From NCBI GenBank assembly GCA_018262855.1, contig JADFDO010000011.1, positions 1-64,000 on the forward strand: a stretch of DNA of 64,000 nucleotides, written 5' to 3'. The stretch is from Methanolinea sp. (GTDB lineage: Archaea > Halobacteriota > Methanomicrobia > Methanomicrobiales > Methanospirillaceae). Positions 9,795 to 17,390 of the stretch are shown one piece after another. Within the stretch, counting starts at the first letter, position 1. The number at the start of each line of letters is the position of its first letter. Both the position numbers and the translations under genes were made by a program. The notes under the pieces were generated by a model, which made no database searches, was not told the DNA's origin, and saw only the letters and a program-made list of their open reading frames with translations.

Positions 9795-9892
9795 GATATC
9801 TTCAGAATCCTATCCGATTCAATTCCCGTTGTTCAGCAGGCGATTCTCCCTGTGCACATGAAGGAGAACTGTGGGTACTCAGTCATGCGACA

Positions 9893-9923
9893 GTAGAAAT
9901 TATGTTCTACCGTATTTATAATT
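9893..9923 (-). promoter_or_regulatory. amt-glnK promoter with GTAGAA-N6-TTCTAC operator
   Basis: On the minus strand a TATA box (AATTATAAATAC, + positions 9913-9923) is followed by GGTAGAACATAATTTCTAC. The exact inverted repeat GTAGAA-N6-TTCTAC spans 9893-9910, between TATA and the expected start site, which suits a repressor. The geometry (paired half-sites six bases apart) matches that described for the archaeal nitrogen repressor NrpR. A related site lies at the glnA promoter. Confidence 0.65.
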
Positions 9924-10086
9924 TGTGTAATCCCACACATGAATTTCCATACAGGGTGTCTAATTCTGGTCGTCATGTGAAGGAGCCATCATATGGAAAA
10001 ATTACAGGGTTGATTTTTCGGGATGCATGGATAGAACAGGAGCCTGGCAAAGATATTTTCAAAGAAAAATGATTGCAGCGGGGGTA

Positions 10087-10150
10087 GCCGGGTTTCATTC
10101 CCGGCATACCAGAGCACAAGTACCGGGTAGACCCGGTAAAGGATTTTTTG
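10087..10150. ncRNA. Candidate small RNA: two GC-rich hairpins and a T-run between amt and glnA
   Basis: Two perfect hairpins stand out in an AT-rich gene-free stretch: GCCGGG-N7-CCCGGC (10087-10105) and ACCGGG-TAGA-CCCGGT (10122-10137). A run of six T follows at 10145-10150, which looks like a plus-strand terminator. The 101-residue ORF across it on the minus strand has no protein-like features. It could be a nitrogen-related small RNA or just a terminator. The rest of 9911-10430 shows no other clear feature. Confidence 0.35.
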
Positions 10151-10430
10151 TTGGGAGAACCTGGATGATGATTTACATACCAGGCCTCCACATGTGTGTG
10201 CAGTGAGAGTGTGTGTATATTCCCACGCAGAAAAAAAATTCCTCTTTTGTTCTCATGTAGATGGAAGGAAATTACCATCTATAATATAAATAATTTACTA
10301 ATTGTAAATTATGAAAAAATCCCCTGGTCCCCATCGAGACTTCTATTTACAAATTGAAAACATGCATAGTGCGTCTCGCAAAAGGCCCTACGCATGTAAA
10401 TACCGGAGACATTTTTTTAGGAAAACCGCG

Positions 10431-10578
10431 GATGCAATTTTCATAAAAAACGCCGACGACCGCCAGCTAGTCGAGCATAAAGAATGAAAATGGCTGATGC
10501 GATTTTCACATTCACCACTTACGATTGATAAGTAGTCGAAATTATCAAATGACAGTCACTGATGCGATTTTCATAAAA
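10431..10578. repeat. 65 bp-period hairpin repeat array, three units, next to glnA 3' end
   Basis: The motif GATGC(G/A)ATTTTCA recurs at 10431, 10496 and 10561, exactly 65 bp apart. The intervening sequence contains AAATGA/GAATGA-type half-stems and a TAAGTAGTCGAA block. The array abuts the glnA stop codon at 10580. It is alignable with the 64 bp array at 54109 (shared TTTT..A..TCAC...TGA.AAGT.GTCGAA pattern). I interpret it as an intergenic repeat family that may end or protect transcripts. Confidence 0.75.
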
Positions 10579-10579
10579 A

Positions 10580-11908
10580 TTAGTAGGTTGACAGGTACCG
10601 TTCAATCTCCCAGGGATGAACCGCGAGCCTGAATGCATCCGTCTCCATTTGGGTGCTGGAATTCAATCCTTCCATGATATGGGAACCCATCGCTTTCCTG
10701 ATGACGCCATCCTTGTTGAGCTCTGCATTTGCTTCCATCAGGCTCCCGGGGAGCATCTCGATGCCACGGGCTTTTCGCTCCTTCTCACTGAGGTGGTAGA
10801 TATTCACGTCAGTGCTCTCCGGTGGTTCGATCTTCTTCTTGATACCGTCAAGGCCGGCTGCGAGCATTGCCGCAAAGCAGAGGTAGGGGTTGCACATCGG
10901 ATCAGGACTCCTGAACTCTGCTCTGGTGCTGCTTCCGCGGGCTGCCGGGACCCTGACCAGTGCAGACCTGTTCGATGCACTCCAGGTGATATAGACCGGG
11001 GCCTCGTAGCCCGGAACGAGGCGCTTGTACGAGTTGATGGTCGGGTTGGCAACCCTCGTGATTGCCTTGGCGTGGGCGAGGATTCCACCGATATAATAGT
11101 ACGCAGTACTTGAAAGCTGGTTTTCACCCTTCGGATCGTAAAAGGCATTCTTGCCGTTCTTCGAGAGGGAACCATGGGTGTGCATCCCGCTTCCGTTGAT
11201 CCCCGCAATCGGCTTTGCCATGAAGGTGGCGTGAAGGTTTCGTTTCAGTGCGAGGGTCTTTGTGGCGAACTTGAACGTGATCACCCTGTCGGCGGTGTCG
11301 AGGGCAGTGCTGTATTTGAAATCGATCTCGTGCTGGCTCTCGGCAACTTCGTGGTGGGATGCTTCAATCTCGAATCCCATGTCGGTGAGTGCAAGGACAA
11401 TGTCTTTCCTGACATCCTCAGCCCAGTCTGTGGGTGCAAGGTCAAAATACCCTCCGAAATCCTGATAGGTGGTGGACGGGCGGCCGTCAACCATCTTGAA
11501 GAGGAAAAATTCGAGTTCCGGACCGGTATTGAAAGTAAATCCCATTGATTTGGCTTCCTCAATCTGTCTCTTCAGTACATATCGTGGATCACCTTCGAAC
11601 GGTTTATTGCCATAGGTGTACACGTCACAGATAAACCGTGCAACTCGTGCATCAGAGGGTCGCCATGGGAGTATCGCATACGTGTTGAGATCAGGCTTGA
11701 GGAGCATATCAGATTCTTCAATCCGTGCAAATCCCTCAATGGAGGATCCGTCAAACCATATCCCTTCGGTCAGGGCCTTTTCCGCCTGCTTTGCAGGTAT
11801 TGCCACGTTCTTCGGGATCCCCTGGATATCTGTAAACTGCAGACGCAGGAATTTGATCTGATCGGCTTCGATTCGCTCCAGCATCTCAGACGCGATATCT
11901 TTGCTCAT
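10580..11908 (-). CDS. glnA: Glutamine synthetase, type I
   Basis: This 442-residue enzyme makes glutamine from glutamate, ammonia and ATP. Family landmarks are present: FTDIQGIPKNVAIP, WFDGSSIEGFARI, EPELEFFLF-type acids in NTGPELEFFLFK, the HHEVAESQHEID metal-site region, NGSGMHTHGSL at the ATP site, and PGYEAPVYITWSASNRSALVRVP with glutamate-binding arginines. I start at ATG 11908; the longer frame runs into the promoter. Its TATA box is only ~30 bp upstream, so the transcript is nearly leaderless. With the glutamate synthase operon across the divergent promoter it forms the GS-GOGAT route. Confidence 0.97.
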   Translation of the reverse strand: MSKDIASEMLERIEADQIKFLRLQFTDIQGIPKNVAIPAKQAEKALTEGIWFDGSSIEGFARIEESDMLLKPDLNTYAILPWRPSDARVARFICDVYTYGNKPFEGDPRYVLKRQIEEAKSMGFTFNTGPELEFFLFKMVDGRPSTTYQDFGGYFDLAPTDWAEDVRKDIVLALTDMGFEIEASHHEVAESQHEIDFKYSTALDTADRVITFKFATKTLALKRNLHATFMAKPIAGINGSGMHTHGSLSKNGKNAFYDPKGENQLSSTAYYYIGGILAHAKAITRVANPTINSYKRLVPGYEAPVYITWSASNRSALVRVPAARGSSTRAEFRSPDPMCNPYLCFAAMLAAGLDGIKKKIEPPESTDVNIYHLSEKERKARGIEMLPGSLMEANAELNKDGVIRKAMGSHIMEGLNSSTQMETDAFRLAVHPWEIERYLSTY

Positions 11909-11910
11909 AT

Positions 11911-11946
11911 GGAAATAAACTTCTACCTGATCAGATTTATATTTAA
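11911..11946 (-). promoter_or_regulatory. glnA promoter with NrpR-like operator at the start site
   Basis: Reading the minus strand, TATA-like AAATATAAAT (+ 11935-11944) is followed by GGTAGAAGTTTATTTCC, i.e. GGTAGAA-N6-TTCC at 11911-11927. The left half-site is the same as in the amt promoter. The site would cover the start of transcription just before the ATG at 11908, so a bound protein should repress. NrpR is the likely binder, but its gene is not in this window. Confidence 0.6.
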
Positions 11947-11990
11947 TCAATGAACCCTAACAATATCTTCAGGGATTTCACCTGCAAGGG

Positions 11991-12000
11991 TATTATATAC
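11991..12000 (+). promoter_or_regulatory. TATA box of the glutamate synthase operon
   Basis: TATTATATAC lies 40-50 bp before the ATG at 12039, giving an expected leader of about 20 nt. It faces away from the glnA TATA box about 50 bp to the left, so the two nitrogen-assimilation units form a compact divergent promoter. I see no clear second copy of the GTAGAA inverted repeat on this side. Confidence 0.5.
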
Positions 12001-12038
12001 AGTGAAATTCTATCCCGGAAACCGGGTTTGTGATTGAG

Positions 12039-13091
12039 ATGTGTGGAATAATTGGAGTAATCGACAGGTCCAGGGAATGCATGAGCGGTGCCAGTATCCG
12101 GTCGGCACTCTCGATGATGGACGAACGTGGGAGCGGGGAGGGCGCCGGGTATGTGGCGTATGGTGCGTTCCCCGAATATGCCGAGTGTTATGCCATCCAT
12201 GTCTTCTTCGACACCGTTCACGAGACAAAGCCTGCCGTTGACCAGGAACTTGCAAAATGGGGCACCATCGTCCATGACGAAGAGATCCCCACCTATGAAC
12301 AGCGGAACTTGAGAAAGATCCACACTCCCTGGAGATACTTCTTCCTCCCGGACCCGAACCTCATGCCGCGAAGCACCACGCCGGAGGATGATATCGTCTT
12401 GCACCTCGTGATGAAGATCAATTCGAGCATACCCGGTGCACTCATCTACTCATCCGGGAAAAATATCGCGATCTTCAAGGCATCCGGGTGGCCTGAAGAG
12501 GTCGCCGATTTTTACCGGATCCAGGATTACAAGGGATACCTGTGGCTCGGCCACAACCGGTATCCCACCAATACCCCAGGGTGGTGGGGCGGGGCACATC
12601 CCTTCAACCTCCTGCACTGGAGTGTTGTCCATAACGGTGAGATCACCTCGTATGGGACGAACCGCAGGTATATCGAGAGCTATGGTTACCGGTGCTCGAT
12701 GTTTACTGATACCGAAGTCGTGGCCTACCTCTTCGATCTCCTGGTCAGGCGCCATCATCTCAGCCCGGAGATCGCAGTAAAAGCCCTTGCACCACCCTTC
12801 TGGGACGATATCGACCGGATGCCGGAGGATATGGCCCGGCTGAACACGGCAATCCGTCTCACGTACGGTCCTGCCCTGATGAATGGACCGTTCGCGATCG
12901 TGGTCGCACGGCCCGATGCGATTGTCGGGTTTACTGACCGGATCAAGTTAAGACCCCTTGTGACCGGGACGTCAGGTTCGCGGCTCTACATCTCGAGCGA
13001 AGAGGCGGCGATCCGCGTGATGGAGCCCGATGTCGGGGATATCACGATGCCCCGGGCCGGTGAACCGATCCTCGGGAGGGTCGTTGCGTGA
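12039..13091 (+). CDS. Glutamate synthase, glutaminase domain subunit (class II amidotransferase)
   Basis: This 350-residue protein is the first of three split pieces of archaeal glutamate synthase. It releases ammonia from glutamine using the N-terminal cysteine. I chose ATG 12039 because the next codon gives Cys2 (MCGIIGVIDRS), which must become the first residue; the upstream GTG at 12030 would bury it. Class II motifs follow: GHNRYPTNTPGWWGGAHPF and VVHNGEITSYGTNRRY. It overlaps the next gene by four bases, so it is translationally coupled. Confidence 0.92.
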   Translation: MCGIIGVIDRSRECMSGASIRSALSMMDERGSGEGAGYVAYGAFPEYAECYAIHVFFDTVHETKPAVDQELAKWGTIVHDEEIPTYEQRNLRKIHTPWRYFFLPDPNLMPRSTTPEDDIVLHLVMKINSSIPGALIYSSGKNIAIFKASGWPEEVADFYRIQDYKGYLWLGHNRYPTNTPGWWGGAHPFNLLHWSVVHNGEITSYGTNRRYIESYGYRCSMFTDTEVVAYLFDLLVRRHHLSPEIAVKALAPPFWDDIDRMPEDMARLNTAIRLTYGPALMNGPFAIVVARPDAIVGFTDRIKLRPLVTGTSGSRLYISSEEAAIRVMEPDVGDITMPRAGEPILGRVVA

Positions 13092-14596
13092 CGATTGGAA
13101 GCGTTCCCGTAAAGTTCAGGATCACGGTCGACCCTGACCAGTGCATGCTCTGCGGGCGGTGCGTGGAGAACTGCCCCTACGACGTCTTCCGGATCGAGAA
13201 CAACCGGATGCACGTGAACTCCAGGAAATGCGTGGCGTGCCACCGGTGCATCGCGATGTGCCCCAGGGATGCGATCAACATCAGGGAGCGGCCTGTAGAT
13301 TACAGGAGTCACCCGGTATGGACCACCGAGATCAGGGAGGACATTTACAACCAGGCCCGGACCGGGAAGATCATCCTCGCAGGGATGGGAAATGCGAGGC
13401 CCTATCCTGTCATCTTCGACAGCCTCGTACTTGATGCATGCCAGGTCACCAACCCGAGTATTGATCCCCTGCGCGAACCGATGGAGTTGAGGACGTATCT
13501 CGGCAAGAAACCTTCCCGGCTTGAGATCAGGGAAGCCCGGGACGGGGTCGAAGTGCTCACGAGGATTGCACCGAACCTCCAGCTCGAGACTCCCATCATG
13601 GTCGGGCACATGAGTTACGGGGCCATCAGCCTGAATGCGCAGCAGAGTATCGCACGGGCGGTCTCGGAGACGGGGACCTACATGGGTACTGGCGAAGGAG
13701 GACTCCACCAGTCCCTGTATCCGTACCAGAGCCACATGATCGTCCAGGTGGCATCCGGCCGGTTCGGGGTCGACATCGATTACCTGGAACGGGGTGCGGC
13801 GATTGAGATCAAGATCGGCCAGGGTGCAAAACCGGGAATCGGGGGCCACCTCCCGGGAGAGAAGGTCTGCGAGGATGTCTCCTGTACGAGGATGATCCCG
13901 GTAGGAAGCGACGCGATAAGCCCTGCACCGCACCACGACATTTACAGCATAGAGGATCTGAAGCAACTTGTGAGGAGCTTAAAAGAGGCGACCGAGTGGA
14001 AAAAACCGGTTTTTGTCAAGATTGCCGCGGTCCACAACGCTGCAGCGATTGCCGCGGGAATTGCACGGTCCTCTGCAGATGCGGTGGTGATCGACGGATT
14101 CCGCGGGGGAACAGGAGCCGCCCCGAAGGTGTTCCGTGACCACGTGGGAATCCCGATCGAAGCAGCAATCGCCAGCGTCGATGCCAAGCTCCGCTCCCAG
14201 GGAATAAGGAACGAGGTCTCCCTCATCGCAAGCGGTGGAATCCGGGAGAGTGCCGACGTGGCAAAGGTGATCGCGCTTGGTGCTGATGCCGTGTATATCG
14301 GCACTGCCGCGCTCGTTGCCATGGGATGCAGGGTATGCGGGACCTGCTACCGCGGGCTGTGCCCGTGGGGTATCGCGACCCAGAGACCCGATCTCGTCGC
14401 ACGCTTGGATCCCGATGAGGCATCCAGGAATGTGGCGAATCTCATCCATGCATGGACACTCGAGCTCTCCGAGCTGATGGGTGCGGCAGGAATCAACAGC
14501 ATCGAGAGCCTGCGTGGAAACAGGGACCGGCTCCGCGGGTACCTGCTCGATGAGTCCATGATGAAAGTCCTCGATGTGAAACCGGTAGGAGCCTGA
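13088..14596 (+). CDS. Glutamate synthase FMN subunit with N-terminal ferredoxin domain
   Basis: This 502-residue catalytic piece joins 2-oxoglutarate and ammonia to make glutamate on FMN. Residues 19-58 are a two-cluster ferredoxin domain (C19, C22, C25, C29 and C48, C51, C54, C58). The TIM barrel follows, with GHMSYGAISLNAQ, GTGEGGLHQ, KIGQGAKPGIGGHLPG and IDGFRGGTGAAP, and the Fe-S site MGCRVCGTCYRGLCPWG. The GTG start overlaps the preceding stop. The ferredoxin domain probably takes electrons from the FrhB-like subunit two genes downstream instead of from an NADPH subunit. Confidence 0.93.
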   Translation: MTIGSVPVKFRITVDPDQCMLCGRCVENCPYDVFRIENNRMHVNSRKCVACHRCIAMCPRDAINIRERPVDYRSHPVWTTEIREDIYNQARTGKIILAGMGNARPYPVIFDSLVLDACQVTNPSIDPLREPMELRTYLGKKPSRLEIREARDGVEVLTRIAPNLQLETPIMVGHMSYGAISLNAQQSIARAVSETGTYMGTGEGGLHQSLYPYQSHMIVQVASGRFGVDIDYLERGAAIEIKIGQGAKPGIGGHLPGEKVCEDVSCTRMIPVGSDAISPAPHHDIYSIEDLKQLVRSLKEATEWKKPVFVKIAAVHNAAAIAAGIARSSADAVVIDGFRGGTGAAPKVFRDHVGIPIEAAIASVDAKLRSQGIRNEVSLIASGGIRESADVAKVIALGADAVYIGTAALVAMGCRVCGTCYRGLCPWGIATQRPDLVARLDPDEASRNVANLIHAWTLELSELMGAAGINSIESLRGNRDRLRGYLLDESMMKVLDVKPVGA

Positions 14597-14603
14597 TGCA
14601 ATC

Positions 14604-15344
14604 ATGAAGACGGTCCGGATCGATGCAGGCGGGATGCACTACACTCCCCTCAATATGGCAATCAGGGAGGCAGTCTCTGCCGGGGCTAGAGAGATCATCC
14701 TTGACAACGTGATGGGACAGCGGTTCATCGCGGATGGCCTCAAGGGAGATGTCCTTCTGACGATTCACGGGGTTCCCGGGGGAGACCTCGGGATGTTCAT
14801 GAGCGGCCCGACCTGTATCGTCCACGGGAACTGTGACCATGCACCCGGGAACACCATGGATAAAGGTACTATCATCATCCATGGAAGTGCAGGGGATGCG
14901 GTTGCCCACTCGATGCGGGGCGGGAAGGTCTTTGTCAGGGACAGTGTCGGGTACCGGGCAGGGATCCACATGAAACAGTACATGGACAAGCGCCCCGTCC
15001 TCGTGGTCGGCGGAGGTTTCCGTGCGTTCCTCGGGGAATACATGGCCGGGGGGCTGATCCTTGCGCTGGGCGATCCCCGCACCTGTCCTGCCACCGAGCG
15101 CGGGATTGGATCGGGGATTCATGGAGGAAAGATTGTGATCCGCGGTGACATCGACGAATATTACCTGGGTGTGGGAGCACGAAAACTCCCTCTCCAGGAG
15201 GACGGAATGGAAGAGATAATCCCCTTCGTCAGGGAATTTGCAGGATACTTCGGGCTTGACCCTGATCCCCTCATTGGAGATTCCTATGTCCAGGTCGTCC
15301 CGTCGAGCAGCAGGCCTTTTGCCAACAAGTATACGTGGGAGTGA
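14604..15344 (+). CDS. Glutamate synthase GXGXG domain subunit
   Basis: This 246-residue protein is the third glutamate synthase piece. It shows the repeating right-handed beta-helix pattern of the GXGXG domain: GGDLGMFMSGPTCIVHGNCDH, GTIIIHGSAGDAVAHSMRGG, GYRAGIHM and GGGFRAFLGEYMAGG. The domain has a structural role joining the glutaminase and FMN parts. It follows the FMN subunit by seven bases. FwdC of formylmethanofuran dehydrogenase has the same fold, but the operon context makes glutamate synthase much more likely. Confidence 0.9.
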   Translation: MKTVRIDAGGMHYTPLNMAIREAVSAGAREIILDNVMGQRFIADGLKGDVLLTIHGVPGGDLGMFMSGPTCIVHGNCDHAPGNTMDKGTIIIHGSAGDAVAHSMRGGKVFVRDSVGYRAGIHMKQYMDKRPVLVVGGGFRAFLGEYMAGGLILALGDPRTCPATERGIGSGIHGGKIVIRGDIDEYYLGVGARKLPLQEDGMEEIIPFVREFAGYFGLDPDPLIGDSYVQVVPSSSRPFANKYTWE

Positions 15345-15352
15345 GAAGTATC

Positions 15353-16378
15353 ATGGCGACCAGGAGTTATCTCGATCTCAAGGAAGCGGTCTGGGACCGG
15401 AATCTCTGTGCGGGATGCGGAGCATGCGTTGCGGTCTGTCCTGCAGACGCGCTCTGTTTCGATGAACCGGGAGGGGCTCTCCACCCCCGGAACATCGGGT
15501 ACTGCAAGCAGGTGCAGGATGAAGTCAACTGCGGGGCGTGTTATGATGCGTGTCCCCGGGTCGAAAAAATTGGGGACGACGTGCTCGGGACATACCAGAA
15601 GATCCTCTCTGCAAGGGCAACCCTCGATATTCCCAGGAAACAGACGGGGGGTGCAGTCACTGCCATTCTCCTCACCGCGATGCGCCAGGGTCTGATCGAC
15701 GCCATCGTCACCGTGACAGAGGACAGGTGGACCATGAAACCTGCGTCCGTCGTCATCACGAACTCGGAGGAACTTGTCGTCCATGCGGGAAGCCGGTACA
15801 ACTGGTGGGTCCCTCTTGTTGCGGCGCTCAAGACCGCAGTGATCGAAAAGAAATACCAGAGGATCGCGGTGATAGGAGTCCCCTGCGTGGTCCAGGCGAT
15901 CCACCGCATTCGCCGCAGCGAGAATGATCTTCTCAAGCCGTTCGGAAAGAGGATACGCCTCGTGATCGGGCTCTTCTGCACCGAGACATTCGATTACCAC
16001 CAGCTGATGGATGAGGTGCTGAAGAAGGAGCACCGGATAGAGACCTGGAATATCGATCACCTTGATATCAGCGGGAAACTGGAGATCACCATGCGAGACG
16101 GCACCACGTCCCGGCTTCGCCTGGATGCACTTGACAGTGCAATCCGCCCGGGTTGCCACTATTGTAGTGATTTCAGTGCGCTGTATTCCGATATCTCGGC
16201 CGGTTCGATCGGCAGCGGAAAGGGATACACCACGCTTATCGTGAGAAACGACACGGGCAGGGTATTCCTTGAAGAAGCACTCACCAGGAATAACCTTGTC
16301 GAGGAGGGGCAGGTCGACATCCCTGCCATCGAGAAGCTCGGGAACCTGAAGCGGTCAAAGAGCCGCAGCCCAGAATAA
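15353..16378 (+). CDS. FrhB-like F420-binding iron-sulfur subunit, probable electron donor of glutamate synthase
   Basis: This 341-residue protein has an N-terminal ferredoxin motif (C19, C22, C25, C29) plus C60, C63 and C67. A Coenzyme F420 hydrogenase/dehydrogenase beta-subunit domain follows (KQTGGAVTAILLTAMRQGLIDAI, GVPCVVQAIHRIR, IGLFCTETFDYHQL, RPGCHYCSDFSALYSDISAGSIGS). FrhB-type subunits oxidise reduced F420 on FAD. As the last gene of the glutamate synthase operon it should feed electrons from F420H2 to the FMN subunit. No NADPH-type small subunit is encoded in the operon. The ATG at 15353 gives a normal N-terminus. Confidence 0.85.
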   Translation: MATRSYLDLKEAVWDRNLCAGCGACVAVCPADALCFDEPGGALHPRNIGYCKQVQDEVNCGACYDACPRVEKIGDDVLGTYQKILSARATLDIPRKQTGGAVTAILLTAMRQGLIDAIVTVTEDRWTMKPASVVITNSEELVVHAGSRYNWWVPLVAALKTAVIEKKYQRIAVIGVPCVVQAIHRIRRSENDLLKPFGKRIRLVIGLFCTETFDYHQLMDEVLKKEHRIETWNIDHLDISGKLEITMRDGTTSRLRLDALDSAIRPGCHYCSDFSALYSDISAGSIGSGKGYTTLIVRNDTGRVFLEEALTRNNLVEEGQVDIPAIEKLGNLKRSKSRSPE

Positions 16379-16405
16379 TCCTCACACCACTCTTCTTTTA
16401 TTCTG

Positions 16406-16440
16406 AAAATCGCATCCGCGATTTTATTTTTGTATGCATT
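16406..16440 (-). repeat. Single hairpin-repeat unit after the glutamate synthase operon
   Basis: AAAATCGC-ATCC-GCGATTTT (16406-16425) is a perfect 8 bp stem with a four-base loop. On the minus strand it reads ATGCATACAAAAATAAAATCGC and so on, closely matching the unit at 28974. It lies 27 bp after the FrhB-like gene stop and may act as its terminator or 3' stabiliser. No other feature is seen in 16441-16573. Confidence 0.6.
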
Positions 16441-16573
16441 TGTGTTGATGGGAATCATGTGATTTTATATCACCCTGATTGTGCGGAAGAACCCCGCAAA
16501 GAGCAAGAGAGGGCCAGGGAAATGTTCAATTGCTATCAATGGGAAATATCTGCCTGGATAAGGAAATTGAACC

Positions 16574-17245
16574 ATGAAATTGAGTGTTCTTCTTGTACTG
16601 ATCCTGGTGTCTGCAGTTGCCGGGACAGGAATAGTCTCTGCAGCACCTGACTCCGATGCACCTCCCGCTCTGCCCGGTCAGCCGCAGCTTCCCCACTCTT
16701 TCTATGGAACCATTGAAGCAGCCGGAAATCCTGTACCTGCAGGTGTCCCGGTCGAAGCCCGCGCAGAGGGTGTGGTGACGGGTCTGCCTGGAAATCCCCT
16801 TTATTCAAGGGAAGGGAAGTATGGATCGGCGGATCCGCTGACCCCACGCCTTGAAGTCCAGGGAACCCTTGCCCGCGGCACTGCGATCACCTTTTACGTG
16901 GGCGGTATTGAGGCAGAGGTCCAGGCAGGAGGTTCGGGAGGGGCCTGGACCAGCAGTTTCCCGTTTTCACCGGGAGATGTGACTGCACTCAACCTCCGTG
17001 TTGCAACCGCCGTGACACCAGTTCCAGGATACGTGGAGCCGACCGAGATCACGCTCGCCGCAACGCCGGTTCCTGTAATCACTTCCCAGGTTGTGAATCC
17101 CTCGACTGATATGATGATCGGGCTCATTATCATCCTCGTAATCCTCGGCGTTGTTGCGTATTACCTTGGAAAAAGGGCAGAGAAGAAAAAGACCTCTCCC
17201 GACCAGCCTGCTGAACAAAAAGACGAAGAGAAACCCGGCGAATAA
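16574..17245 (+). CDS. Secreted FYG-domain protein with C-terminal membrane anchor
   Basis: This 223-residue protein has a signal peptide (MKLSVLLVLILVSAVAG...SA), an extracellular ~110-residue domain (~38-145) and a C-terminal membrane helix (~180-202) followed by a Lys/Glu-rich cytoplasmic tail. The domain starts HSFYGTIEAAGNPVPAGVPV and contains YGSADPLTPRLEVQGTL and ITFYVGG. The same spacing of motifs occurs in the PKD protein at 6554 (SEFYGQALYSSNPVP... FDERLKVYATL... ITFWLNG). The ligand is unknown. It stands alone. Confidence 0.7.
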   Translation: MKLSVLLVLILVSAVAGTGIVSAAPDSDAPPALPGQPQLPHSFYGTIEAAGNPVPAGVPVEARAEGVVTGLPGNPLYSREGKYGSADPLTPRLEVQGTLARGTAITFYVGGIEAEVQAGGSGGAWTSSFPFSPGDVTALNLRVATAVTPVPGYVEPTEITLAATPVPVITSQVVNPSTDMMIGLIIILVILGVVAYYLGKRAEKKKTSPDQPAEQKDEEKPGE

Positions 17246-17390
17246 CCCGTTTCGGATGAGCTTATCCCATCCGACTATTTTATGTAGAAGACCGGGGAAT
17301 GACTTAACCTGACAGGCATAAGACGAGAACGCGCTGGTACAGATTCCACAATTTCCACTCATACCACTGCATGAAACGGACAGACCCCCC

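Noticed and set aside
9973-10278. 101-codon minus-strand ORF between amt and glnA
   Set aside because: It has no ribosome binding site, low-complexity text and spans the hairpin pair.
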